Shown piece after piece: positions 48,699 through 59,249 of a stretch of DNA of 64,000 nucleotides. The stretch is from positions 62,001-126,000 of the forward strand of contig JAMQCK010000045.1 of the NCBI GenBank assembly GCA_024196135.1, given 5' to 3'. The stretch's first letter is position 1, and every line of letters starts with the position of its first letter. The stretch is from Pleurotus ostreatus/Saccharomyces cerevisiae fusant (Eukaryota; Opisthokonta). The translations under genes were made by a program, and so were the position numbers. Under the pieces are notes generated by a model, which saw nothing but the letters and a program-made list of their open reading frames with translations, did no database searches and was not told the origin of the DNA.

Positions 48699-49062
48699 TC
48701 TGTCTGTAATCTTACCTGTAGGAGTAATGTGTACAGACGGCACGTCTTACAGGTTCCAGAGTCGAGGTCACAAACGTCGGTAGACCTCATTCGTGTTGAC
48801 CTCGCAAAAGCCGCGAGGAGTCAGAGCTCCCTTTTAGATGTCATCTTGCTTGTTATTAGCTGAGGCGAACTGAAATATGTGGTAGGGCCAGCGCAAGAGA
48901 ATAAGGACTGCGTCTGCTTGCGTGTATTTGGGCTTATGGGTGCAGCGGACCCACCATGTGTCACGGCCCGTGGTGGTTTACTGTCTGACCCTCTATAGTG
49001 TGTAATACACGACTAGAGAGCATAGTAAACACGGTATACAACATAAAGATATTCTATGATTG
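48699..49062. other. Spacer between tail-to-tail F-box genes
   Basis: 364 bases between the stop codons of two inverted paralogues. It presumably contains both polyadenylation regions; no repeat or gene seen. Confidence 0.4.
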
Positions 49063-51430
49063 TTATGCTCGTTTCTTTCGCAAGTTCCCTTTTGCATTCA
49101 GTTGCGACCACTTCATGTACCCACCATCCCAGTAAGTCCTCGCCCTCAATTCCAGAATCGGCACCATCTGACTCTCGGATAGCAACACGAGATCCTTCCC
49201 ATCCGCGGTTTCGGACAGCTGTCGAAACAGTTCAGCGAGGAAGAGGAAGCACTCCAAGTTAATTGTACACACCACTTCCCTCCATGGCAGCACCCGCACC
49301 TCCTTCTTGCGGTCTGGCACTTCTCCCGCTTTGGGCACGTCGGACCTCCACATGAACCATGGGTCGCGCGCGTCCATGTCCCTTGGCGTCGCCGTCCGTG
49401 GATCCAGACCCGCCCGCCTTACCACCCGCTCTGCCGCACGCAGCGTGCGCTCCTTGACGCAGACATCGGCCGCCGACCACGCGTATTGGTGCACGATGAC
49501 ATGAGGATCCTGCTCCACCGAAGCTGACCCAAAATACCCTGGTCGAAGACGATGCAGTGCCTCGGGGTAGCAGGCGACGCCGTAATTACGCTTCTCGCAG
49601 AATACGGTCGCCGCAAGCCTGAGGTCGTCCTTGGTCGCCGCGCGCTTTCGCGCGGTGTCCTCTGTGTTGAGCATATGGATCAGCGCTTCCTCGCACGATG
49701 TCCTCCACTCTTCAAACTTTGATTCCGCAAGCCGGTCAATTAGCGCGCGCATAGCTCCTGAAGTGATCTCTTCCTCGACTAGCGCTCCCTCGATGAAGTC
49801 CCTAACCTCCTGCCAGGAGACCAGATCGCCAATGCCGGGGAGCTCCCACTTCTCTCGGCGCGTCTCGCTGGCCAAATACACCTTGTACACCGCGTCAAGT
49901 TCGCGGTATCGCCTTTCGATCGTCTTGCCCCTCTCCGCCGCTAGCTGGCTATCTCTCAGTCCTTGCATGAACTGTGTCAGCTGCTCTTTATTCTGGCGCC
50001 AGTCTGAATATCCAGGGTAAACGAAGTTAGCGCTCTTAGACAGGTGGCGCAGGTCTAAATACTCACCTTCCTCGGTGAGCGGTTCCGCTTTCACGGCAAA
50101 GGGATGCATCGATAGGGCATGCCTGCTCCCGGAGCGCTGTACCTCGTCGGCCCATCCAAGCGCAGACAGCCGCCTCATTATCCTACGTGGATGTATTTAT
50201 GTCAGCAACGGACATTGAAGTTCAGAACACGAAGGACACAGGAAACAAAACGCACTCGTCCCGCCGTTCCCTCTGCACCTCTCTCTTTAGCTCTATTTTT
50301 CTGCAAAGCGTCTCCTGCTCCCACTCTTCGCAGATATTGGTGTACTGCAGGTGTCCACACGTTAGTATCCACTGCGCCCGCTGCTCTGTCTCCAGTCCGT
50401 ACCTTCTGAACTCTCACGTGCTCGGCTGCCCTCTGCTCCAGCCATTTCTTCCTAATCTCCACGGGTTTGCGCTTATTTTCTCGTTCGAAGTCCGCAGCCA
50501 GGCTCTCGATGGACGCCCGTGGGTACCATTTGTCAAAGTCGTGATGGCGAACTGAAAGAGGGTGAGCCAAAGCAAGCAAACGAAACAACAGCGCGGAAAA
50601 CAGACCTGGCGAGAACGTCGGGAACAATTGGTCGAGGCGGTAGTCGCGGCCGAAGTAACGATGGATGTCTCGGATGATCTTCAACTCGCGCAGCGCGTCC
50701 TCTCCGTGTAGGACGTGGTTTCTTTGGCCTCATGAGCACGAGCCCTGGTCGAGGGATATCCTTATACGCGTACGCACCCGTCATGAATACACGTCTCGCA
50801 GCACCGAACTCGCACAGCCCACGTGCGCCTGATCTCGCGGTCCTTCAGGTCAGACGCGTGGCAGAACTGGGAAGGCGAAAGATGTTAGCAATGAAGGGAT
50901 ATTGAGAATCGTAAAGCTCTACGTACATCGCATACATTGTCCACAATGAAACTGACAAACTGTGGTATGCTGACGTCCTCCGGGATGGGCGGCAGCTCGT
51001 GCGCAGTGGCGGCGTAGCTCTTCTTCCAGAGTCCCCTTGTCGAGCGGCTCATGAGTGTGTTCCTGAAGGCCTTCGAAGTGCGGGACAGATAGAATATGGA
51101 GAATAGATCGAGGTATCCGAGTATCTGCGAAGTCATGTGCGCAAAGGGAGAGGAGAGGGTCGTTGTCAGCCCGGCAGCGAATGATGAAGGCGCGCTACTC
51201 ACCTCGAACAGTATGTCGAGAGGCAATTGCTGAAGGAGAGAAATGCTCTCCCGCTCGGAAGGAGATGCCACGCTCCCTCCTTCACCTGCCTCCACATCCC
51301 GGCGTTTGCGCGGTGGCGGACAAATTGCTTGCTTTCCCTCGTGTTTGGGTGGCGTACTGGCTCTCGCTTCATTACTCACAGCGGGTGTCGGCGCGCGTCG
51401 AGTAGCAGCAAGTCGCGTAGAGCGTCTCAT
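49063..51430 (-). CDS. Nine-exon F-box protein, inverted paralogue of 46228-48698
   Basis: Exons 51430-51203, 51124-50927, 50866-50778, 50721-50606, 50551-50403, 50344-50256, 50182-50067, 50003-49273 and 49218-49063, in phase, 623 residues. Introns 7 and 8 are multiples of three and open, so they could be misread as coding. N-terminus MRRSTRLAATRRAP with CPPPRKRRD. F-box: QLPLDILFE / ILGYLDLFSIFYLSRTS. Exon 3: FCHASD..RVRCCETC. Exon 6: YTNICEEW. C-terminal domain: ELPGIGDLVSWQEV, FIEGALVE, CYPEAL and GLDPRTAT. Last exon: KDLVLLSESQMVP..YMKWSQLN. Clearly a duplicate of the facing gene. Intact. Confidence 0.88.
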
Positions 51431-51500
51431 GGCGGGCGAGTCGACGTGGTGGTTGCGGTCGAAAGGCAAGTAATGGCCGTCACCGGGATCAACGTGTGAG

Positions 51501-51508
51501 TCACCTGA
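51501..51508 (-). promoter_or_regulatory. Shared upstream element TCAGGTGA
   Basis: About 71 bases before the ATG at 51430. It continues as TCAGGTGACTCACACGTTG, identical to the divergent promoter at 46156. Confidence 0.55.
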
Positions 51509-51753
51509 CGGCACCGAAAAGCGTGGCTCGGCAGACGCCGACCTGTTGTTCGTTTTCGCTCCGCGGTGATAGTACAACACGGATTCACGATAGACCCGTC
51601 CTAGAAAGAGTCCTTTTCACCAGGCTACTGTGATGTCACAATTTACCATTTACGACGACGGATCCACGGCTTCACTCACTGCGTCCGACTGCGCTACAAA
51701 AAACTTCACAACGTACGCTACACCGCAATTTCCTGAAAATCTACTCAAGTACA

Positions 51754-54073
51754 TCACCAATATCTGATTCCCCGCTTCCTGAACTCGCCCTTCTTTGTCA
51801 GTCCAGGAAGCTCGACATGGCCCCAAAAATTGCGCATCCGTCGGTCTCCTCGCATCTCACGCGCGAACGCCGTATCCCTATCCGAAAGCAGCACGAACTC
51901 GTCTGCATCCTTCCCTTCTCCTACCTACAGATTAGGCTCATCGTCAATATCAAAAAGCTCTCAGATGCGAATGCAGCACATACCGCCACCCGCCACATCA
52001 TCGCCCGAATGCCCTCCTTCCTCTGCGGCATATCCCTCGCGCGCGCATACCACGCATCCCGCTTATCCATATCCGCTGGCGTTGCCACCTGCGGATCTAG
52101 CCCCGCCAGCTCGACCAGCCTCTCCGCGAGCCGCAGCAGCGGAACGCGCACACTCACCTTCTCCACCGCCCACGCGCGCTGGCGCACCACGAGCTGCGGT
52201 TCGTCCCCCATCTCGCGCACCTGGTCGCGCCGGATTACGACCTCTGGGTACCACAGGCGCTCATGGTCTCTCTTGAACACAGTGGCCGCGAGCTCCAGGT
52301 CGGCGCGCGTGGCGGGACGGACGCGTTCCTTGTCCGCCGCGTTGATGAGCCCAACGAGCTCGTCCTCGCGCGCGTTGCGCCACTCGGGGAAGCGCGTTTC
52401 GGCGAGCTCGTCGATCAGGGCGCGCATGTCCTGCCAGGGAAGGTCCTGCTCGATGGGCGTGTCCTCGATGAGGTGCGTGACCTCGTCGAAGGTGACCAGG
52501 TCGCCGATGCTGGGCAGGAGGTCGGAGCTGCGGCGCAGTTGCTCGCGCAGGAAGACCTTGTGAACTTGGACGAGAGAGGCGTAGCGTTTGTGTGAAGGGT
52601 CCTGCGTCTGTCTTCCGCTAGCCGCTTCTCCTTGAGTTGCTCGATAAAGCGTATCAACTCGGCGCGATTTTCGTTCCAGTCTGAATGGGAGGGCAGGGGA
52701 AGGAACGTCAATATCGCGATGCCGTCGTGATCTGGGAGCTCGACGCACCCTCATCCGTAAGCGGTTCCAGCTTCGCCACGAAAGCGTGCGCCTTGAACGA
52801 CCTTTCGCTTTCCCAGCAATTCGCCTCCTCGTGCCATCCGAGCTCCTTCAGTCGTTCCAGAATCCTAAGAAATGATATTTGCGTCAGTAAGGCTCATACT
52901 GAGGGAGTGAAGAATACCGACGCCTCGCGCCTCTCCTCTCTCATCCTATGCTCATTTGCTTTCCTCTTGCGCTCTTGCTCCTTCACCCACTCCTCGCAGA
53001 TACTAGCGTGCTACAAGGTAATGAGTGCGGTGCAAAATCAGCGGCCTCGCCAGGACTTACCTTCCTAACCTCCTTGCGCTCTGCCACCTTTCGTTCTAGC
53101 CAGTCCTTCTTGTCCTTCACCAATTTGCGCCGATTCGCTGCCTCGTACTCCGCAGCCAAGCTCTCGATCTCCGCGTGGACGTACACCCTGTATTTGGGAT
53201 CCCAAGCGCCTGGAAGGTGGTCAACAGCCATCGAGTGCGGATAGAAGTATATGCTTACATATGGCAAAGTTGGGGAAGAGCAATTCGAGGTCGTAGTCGC
53301 GGCCAAAATAGCGCTGGACGTCCCGCACGACCTTGATCTTGTGCATGTCTCGGGGATGGATGATGTGCACACTGAGGAGTTGAGAGATTGTTAGATCGAG
53401 ATACACTCCTTGAGGGCTCAAGACAAACCTTTCGCGCTGGCAATCCCGACAGCATAGTTTGCGAGCTTCCCACACTCTGTAGATATCACCGGTCGCAGGA
53501 GAGGTATGGCAGAACTAAAGAGGTCGACAATAATGGGTCAATATACAAAAAGCGCCCGAATGCCGCAGTGTACTCACATCGCATTCGGCGTCGACGACAA
53601 GACTGAGGAATTGGGGTATGTTGAGATCGTTCGGGACTGGCGGTAGGTCCTCCGCGGCGTAGCTTTTCTGCCGCAACGATGTCAACGAGCGACCCATGAG
53701 CGTACCACGCAGGGCCTTCGATGCGCGTGATATATGTAAGAGAGAGACGGGGTCAAGCAGGTTGAAGATCTGCGAGAAAACAGGGGTAAGTTCGAAAAGT
53801 CTCGCGAACCGTTGCACGCAGCCAAGAGACAACAGTGTCACTGACCTCAAATAGTAAGTCAAGAGGCATTTGCTGAAGGGAAAAGACGCTGTCACGCGCA
53901 TGCGATGTCTCCTCGCACTTCACCCTGGTCTTCTGACGCTTGTGCGGTGGCTCATTGACACTGATTGAAGATGGCTCGGGGTTGAGTGGCGTAGTTGGCT
54001 TCTCGTTAGAAGGAGCACTCTTGAGACGCGGAGTCACGCCTCTAGCAGTGGCGATTCGCGTCGAGCGTCTCAT
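51754..54073 (-). CDS. Nine-exon F-box protein with a one-base frameshift in exon 8
   Basis: The ATG at 54073 starts MRRSTRIATARGV. F-box: QMPLDLLFE / IFNLLDPVSLLHISRAS. Exon 3: FCHTSP..KLCCRDC. Exon 4: MHKIKVVRDVQRYFGRDYDL. Exon 6: HASICEEW. In exon 8 the frame breaks near 52588-52598: LAEDRRRTLH is followed, one base out, by KRYASLVQVHKVF, fitting loss of one A (CACACAAACGC where CACAACAAACGC would restore the frame). Both sides are otherwise well conserved: LLPSIGDLVTFDEV, LIEDTPIE, RPAT, WYPEVV and GLDPQVAT. The last exon has DEFVLLSDRDTAFAR and LPGLTKKGEF, ending at 51754. Either a very recent pseudogene or a sequencing error. Confidence 0.8.
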
Positions 54074-54140
54074 GACACTTCGGTGGTAGAGGTTGGTGGT
54101 CAGGAGAAAGTGACGGCGATGCCTGCGGTCAACGCGCCGA

Positions 54141-54160
54141 TCACCTGATCCCGCATCGGC
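54141..54160 (-). promoter_or_regulatory. Shared upstream element TCAGGTGATCGGCGCGTTGA
   Basis: TCAGGTGA at 54141-54148, 68 bases before the ATG at 54073; the GCGCGTTGACC block lies directly downstream (about 54128-54138). Confidence 0.55.
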
Positions 54161-54299
54161 ACCGACATAACGTGGCTTCGGCAAACACCGGCGAATGTTC
54201 GTTTTTCGCCGTCCGGGAATTCACAGGCCAATGCTTAAGCAGATATCTCTTACGTCACTATCATGCACAATCATTATCGTAGATGTCGTAGTACTACAG

Positions 54300-56812
54300 C
54301 TATTCCATAACCTCTTTCTCGAGGTAGACGACGCCTTTGTGATCCGCATCGAAGTCTAGGCCAAAAACAACATCCTCCGATTCAATGATCTTGACGCGGT
54401 GCCTAATATTGAGTCAGTGACAGATTGGCGAGCAAGTAGAGCGAAGGGTCTCTCGAAGGACTCACTCTTTCGTCAAATGGTCCATCACTTTCTGGCGCTC
54501 CTCGAAGAGCTTGTCGCAGTACTTGCACTTGACCTCTTGCCCGTGGATGTTGGGCACGCTGCGCTCGGAGCGCTTCTCGCGCGCTCGCGCGGCCTGATCG
54601 GCAGTCAAGATGTGGAGGTCGACGTTCTCTCTGAAGCAGTCGAAGGAGGTGAGCTTGAACGGCATCGGTGAGCAGGAGACAAAGACCGAGTGAGCGCGCC
54701 ACGCACCACATATTGCCACGACATCGCCAGATGCTCCCCCTGGCTGTTCGTCGTCCCATCCGCGTACCACGGGTCCAGCGCGTCCATCTCCTCAGGCGTC
54801 GCCGTCGCCGGGTCGAGCCCCGCGAGCTCGACGAGAACGCTCCCGATCCGCCGCGCCAACGGCGTCAACTGTTCCACCGACCACGGCCGCTGCCCAACGA
54901 GCACATGCGGGTCGTTTCTACTCCCGTCTTTCGCGTGCACGGAGGGGCGCCACTTCAAGACGAGCGGATACGGGAGGCCGTGCGCGCAGTGCTTGCTCTT
55001 GAACAGCGTCGTTGCGAGGCGCAGATCCGCCGCCGTCGCCCGCGGCTGGCCCTTCTTTCGCGACATATTCAGCACCTTCACGAGCTCTGCGTCGCGGTCG
55101 GCCCGCCACTTGTCGAAGCGCGCCTTCGGGATGGCATTGATGACCGCGCGCAGGCGCTCCCTCGAGAGCGGCTCGGTAAGCGGCGTGCCCTCCATGACGG
55201 CCACGATCTCTTTCCAGGTGACGATATCGCCGATGCCCGGGAAGACCGAGCGGAAGGGGTGCGCGAGGCGGAAATCAGCGTAAGCTTGACGGAGGCGGCG
55301 ATACCTGTCCTGCTTTTCCCTTCCCTTCCCCTCCTCCAATATCTGGGCCTCTTCCTGCCGCCTCTCGCTCCTTTTACCTTGCAAAAACCGTACGAGGGGC
55401 TCGCGAATCTGATCCCAAACTGGGGACAGTGTCATCACCGAGCGTATGCAGCTACCAGCAGGCTCACACACCTTTCTCCGTTAGCGGCTGCGCTTTGTTC
55501 ACAAGCTCGTGGCGCGAGAACTCGTAGGAAACGCGGCAGTCCTCGATCTCCTTACGCCAGCCCATCTTATTCAGCCTGCGGACAATCCTATCGTTGTCAT
55601 CAGTACATAGATCGCCAGCAGAAGCGGGTCACTCACTCGTCGCGCCTCTCGCTTCGTATGCTTTGAATATCGCGCGCTTTCTGCATGCTCCGGGCCTGCT
55701 CCCACTGCTCGCAGAGCTCGACGTGCTGAGTGAAAGACGGTTGAACACTCTGACGAATAGCTCGTCCTAGCTGCGCACCTTCTTGAGCTTCTTCAGCCCT
55801 GACTTCTGTCCATGCAGCCAGCGCTTCTTCTCGTCCTTCCCCATATCTTTGACCCCATCTCGCTGATACGCCTCGACAAACCGGTCCACTACCACCACGG
55901 GATACAAATTGTCGGCGATCCGCGCGCACTCTATACGTAAAAATTTGTCGTCAGCATGCAGCGTACTCGCCATTCATTCTTTCTCCCGCCACTCACGGTC
56001 ATTCACGACCCAAGGGAAAAGCCTGTCGATGTGGCGCTCGCCAAATTCGCCGCCCAGGTCCGCGATGGCGTCCATCTTGTGAAACAGGCCTTCCTTCACC
56101 AGGCATTTGCTGTGTGGTGATGTGAGATAGGTAAATTCGAGTCACCAGGAGGAACATTCGACGCACGACAGGAGACACTTCCTGCAAGCGCGGGCGCGTG
56201 CGGCCCAGATGATGGAGCTGTCCCCAAGGCGGGAGGCGGGGCAGAACTGGGAAAACGTCAAGACGTTGTTGCGCTCAGAGATGTGTCACTCACATGACAC
56301 ACCCGGTCAAAGATGAGACTGAGCCACTTCGGGATATCAATATCCTCGGGGAGGGGCGGCAAGTCGTTAGGCGCGCTCTCATAGCTGCTCTTCCAGATCC
56401 ACTTTGACGAGCGGCTCAGAAGGATATTGCGGAGGGACCTGCACGTCCGTGAGATGTGGAAGAGCGTCACGATATCGACATGACTGAAGATCTAGGCGCA
56501 ACACGGTCAGTCAGAAGGTGGGTGATATGCAATACAGGCGAACCGAACACGCACCTCGAAGAGGATATCGAGCGGCATTTCCTGCAGCGCTGCGAGCTTA
56601 CCGCGCTTCGTCGACCTCAATATCGTCCCAGCGCACTTCTTTGTCGCGTCTGGCTTCGTCTTCTGACGCTTGCGAGTCGGGGGCTTGTTCGCGCGCTCCG
56701 AGTCTTGGTCGAGTGGCGCTTTGCCCTTCTCCCTCGTTGAAGGTGCAGAGCCCTTGGGACGCGCCGCGGTCGGGCGGGTCTTACGTGTAGCAATTCGTGA
56801 GGACTGTCTCAT
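54300..56812 (-). CDS. F-box family protein with an added C-terminal C2H2 zinc finger
   Basis: The ATG at 56812 starts MRQSSRIATRKTRP; PPTRKRQKTK is a basic patch. F-box: EMPLDILFE / IFSHVDIVTLFHISRTC. Exon 3: FCPASR..RACRKC. Exon 6: HVELCEQW. Exon 8 (about 55428 down to 54718) is open: VFPGIGDIVTWKEI, VMEGTPLT, ATAADL, YPLVLKW and GLDPATAT. The next exon begins LTSFDCFRENVDLHILTAD, the equivalent of the FVLLSD tail, and then adds CKYCDKLFEERQKVMDHLTKE. An extra intron follows, and a tenth exon starting HRVKIIESEDV ends at 54300. The finger fits C-x2-C-x12-H-x4-H with F and V at the core positions; its last His lies across the intron. No other copy has it. Intact. Confidence 0.82.
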
Positions 56813-56890
56813 CGTGTGACTTTCGTATTGGTGGTGGTCGTGGTGAGAGGTCAAGTCAGAACAATTCATTGATGGCGGTCAACGCGGCCA

Positions 56891-56919
56891 TCACCTGATC
56901 TCGGCGCCGGGGCCACGTG
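56891..56919 (-). promoter_or_regulatory. Promoter module CACGTG / TCAGGTGA / CGCGTTGACC
   Basis: TCAGGTGA at 56891-56898 is 80 bases before the ATG at 56812. CACGTG at 56914 lies upstream, and GGCCGCGTTGACCGCC lies just downstream, at about 56878. Confidence 0.6.
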
Positions 56920-56929
56920 GAACGGGCAA

Positions 56930-57642
56930 TATCAACATTCCCATTGTTGTCCAAGATCCGTCATTTCCATGCCAGCCCACCTTGGGGCGCGCCGTCCATG
57001 CCTTGGATTATCCCCCTCCCCGTCGATATTCATCTCGATTACATCGAGCCTTATGGAAACAAGAGCACGCCGAAGAGCGTCGTCGCTGATGACCAATGCC
57101 ATTTCATCAGCGCCGTTTCTCTGAAGCGCTTGGGTAGACTGCACTTCATGGCTCAGAAACGCATGGCTTCTACGCTTTCGAGCAACATAGACAAGCGGAA
57201 TGCCGCTAAGGAGCTCTTGGCTCATACTAACCTAGTGAGTTGTCTGTCGTAGCACTTCGTGACGACGCTAACAACATTCGGTCAGAGGAAGATCTTCGAG
57301 AAGGGCAGCATTATCTATGAGCATGTGCAGGCGAACCAGGGTTCCCCTTTAGCTTATACCAGCGGTCCCGAGGACCCGCAGGTCCCCGCCGCTACGCCGC
57401 GCGCGCCCCTCGCCTTCCCGAATATTCGTACCTCGCAGCCGCTTATGAGTGTCGGCGGCGCGTCGTGTACGACGGCTACGACCACTTCTCACCTCCCGAG
57501 AGTCAATGAGCAGTTCGAGCTCGGATCGTTCAACGCAAAGGTCACGGAGACGAGGATGGGGGCGAAGGCGCAAGCTACGAGCCCGAAGTCAACCGCCGTA
57601 GGTTTTAGTATCCACTGTGCAGCCTCCTTGCTGAACTTCTAG
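56930..57642 (+). pseudogene. 5'-truncated paralogue of the hypothetical gene at 6043
   Basis: Reads HFHASPPWGAPSMPWIIPLPV, matching HIHTSPTWPHHLSQWLIPI in the 6-kb gene, then a Cys/His-containing stretch and a donor at 57235 (GTGAGT). Exon 2 from 57286 runs RKIFEKGSIIYEHV.. to a stop at 57640-57642. The homology starts abruptly at about 56930, where the promoter of the neighbouring F-box gene begins; the first 220 or so residues of the 6-kb protein are missing. An ATG at 56998 could start a short protein of about 200 residues. Truncated copy, possibly still expressed. Confidence 0.55.
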
Positions 57643-57878
57643 CAGTCATCCTCGCAGACTGCGCAGCGGCCTCGCAGGTTTTCATTTCAGACGATGTGGT
57701 CCGATGTAGTCAAGCGCCGGGGTAGATAGCGTTGTTCGTAGAAATTCTCCGGACGGGCTGCCTCCGAAGCAATCAGAATGATATTCCGTATCGCGAGCGC
57801 TACTCAGTATGTGCGAAAGCGCTATAACATCATATAATACTGATGATTTGCCCGTTGCGTGGAGGATTGACCCTCCAT

Positions 57879-59249
57879 CTAATTCGGTGCATCACTTTCC
57901 TCCGCATAATCCTCCAGTTCAGGAAAATGGAAGCGGTGTGGCAACTTCTGGAGTTTCTATGGGTATGAATGAGCGAGATTTCACGAAGTATGGCACACAC
58001 TCACCCTCGCGACAGTCTCGGAAATCCCAACGGTTAACCCACCGATTCTGCTGTCCATAAAGTCACGGAGCGCCTCCACATCCTCGACATTACCGTCGAA
58101 AAAAGCGCCGTCAAGGTTCGGAAGTATGGCCGGTTTGTCGCGGTCATGAATAGTGAGGGCGCGCAGTAGTGGCCCCGGGCATGTTCCAAACCGTATTTCT
58201 TCGAGATTCGGTGTCAGGGCGAGGCATTTCAGGAGCGTCGCATGATCGTCAGGCATCATGAAGACTAGACCTCGCAATTTTGCAGCGACCGACGGACTGC
58301 GGGTCAAGAATTCAAGGAGCGCGTCCGGCGTGTCGGCGGGGATGTCCTGTAGTATGATGTGTTCGATCACCGGGGCCGAGATCAGCTTCAGCAGACCAGC
58401 CGATCCACAGAAAAGGCCCAGCCTTGTGAGTGAGGGTAACTCTATCGGCATGTCGGGGGCAATCGCGTCTGGATGAGGGTACTGGACCGTGATGTACAAA
58501 TCTGTTAGCGTCGCACGGTATACCTGCAACGATTCGAATAGGATGGAAAGGTCGTAGTTCCAAAGGAAGAGCCCAATGCTCGTAAGACTTGGGAGGGGCG
58601 GTGTCGAAAACGAGAAGGGAGGCCCTTCGTAATGGCAATGGTGATCCATTGTTAAGGAGTGTAGCCGAGGCGCGTCGTTGAGTAGACGCAGCGAGAGGTG
58701 CTGATTATCCTCGCCATCGTGATCAAGGACAAATAGTGCGGCCGTCAGGATGGGAGCGGCCACCGGTGACAGGTTGTTGAATATTGAGCAAGTTCCGCGC
58801 AGGTCCAAGTTGCGCCACCGCGACACATAAGGTGTCAGTGCGCGAAGGAACGCTGTCATGTCTGCTGGCGATATGCGCGACTTGAGATCAAGTGGGAGGC
58901 CACCAGAGCGGGGCAGATAGCGCTGAACGTAGGCATCCAAAAGGGGAGGGTCCGGAGCTATGACATGCGTCCAGAGACGAGGTTCGCCGTGCGCGACCGC
59001 TCGCCAGATTTTGCAAACACATGCAATAGTTCGGTCGAGCGCTATCATAGGGTTCTCTGTCTCGCGATCATTCTTCAGAGATCGTAGACGCCACAGAAAG
59101 ACTTCTGAGAGCAGTTCGTTGGGGAGGCGATGAATGGGGGTACGGTTGCTCTGCATTGCAGACTTGATGCACGGGAGCGCTCGAGAAGACGACGAGTTGT
59201 CCGCGAGGCGAAGAGCCTCAGAGTCGGAGACACTGGCGTCGTTGGGCAT
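57879..59249 (-). CDS. F-box/LRR-like protein
   Basis: Exons 59249-58005 and 57956-57879, 440 residues. The start MPNDASVSDSE was chosen because MPSDAT/MPNDAS is shared with two paralogues; the open frame continues upstream without family similarity. F-box-like: TPIHRLPNELLSEVFLWRL, then IACVCKIWRAVAHGEPRLWT. The body shows repeating Leu-rich units: LPRSGGLPLDLKSR, YVSRWRNLDLRGTCSIF, QHLSLRLLNDAPRLHSL and PPLPSLTSIGL. The last exon is short and acidic (PELEDYAEESDAPN). This is the only one of four copies without a frameshift, so it is the likely functional reference for the others. By family knowledge, a candidate SCF substrate receptor. Confidence 0.82.
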
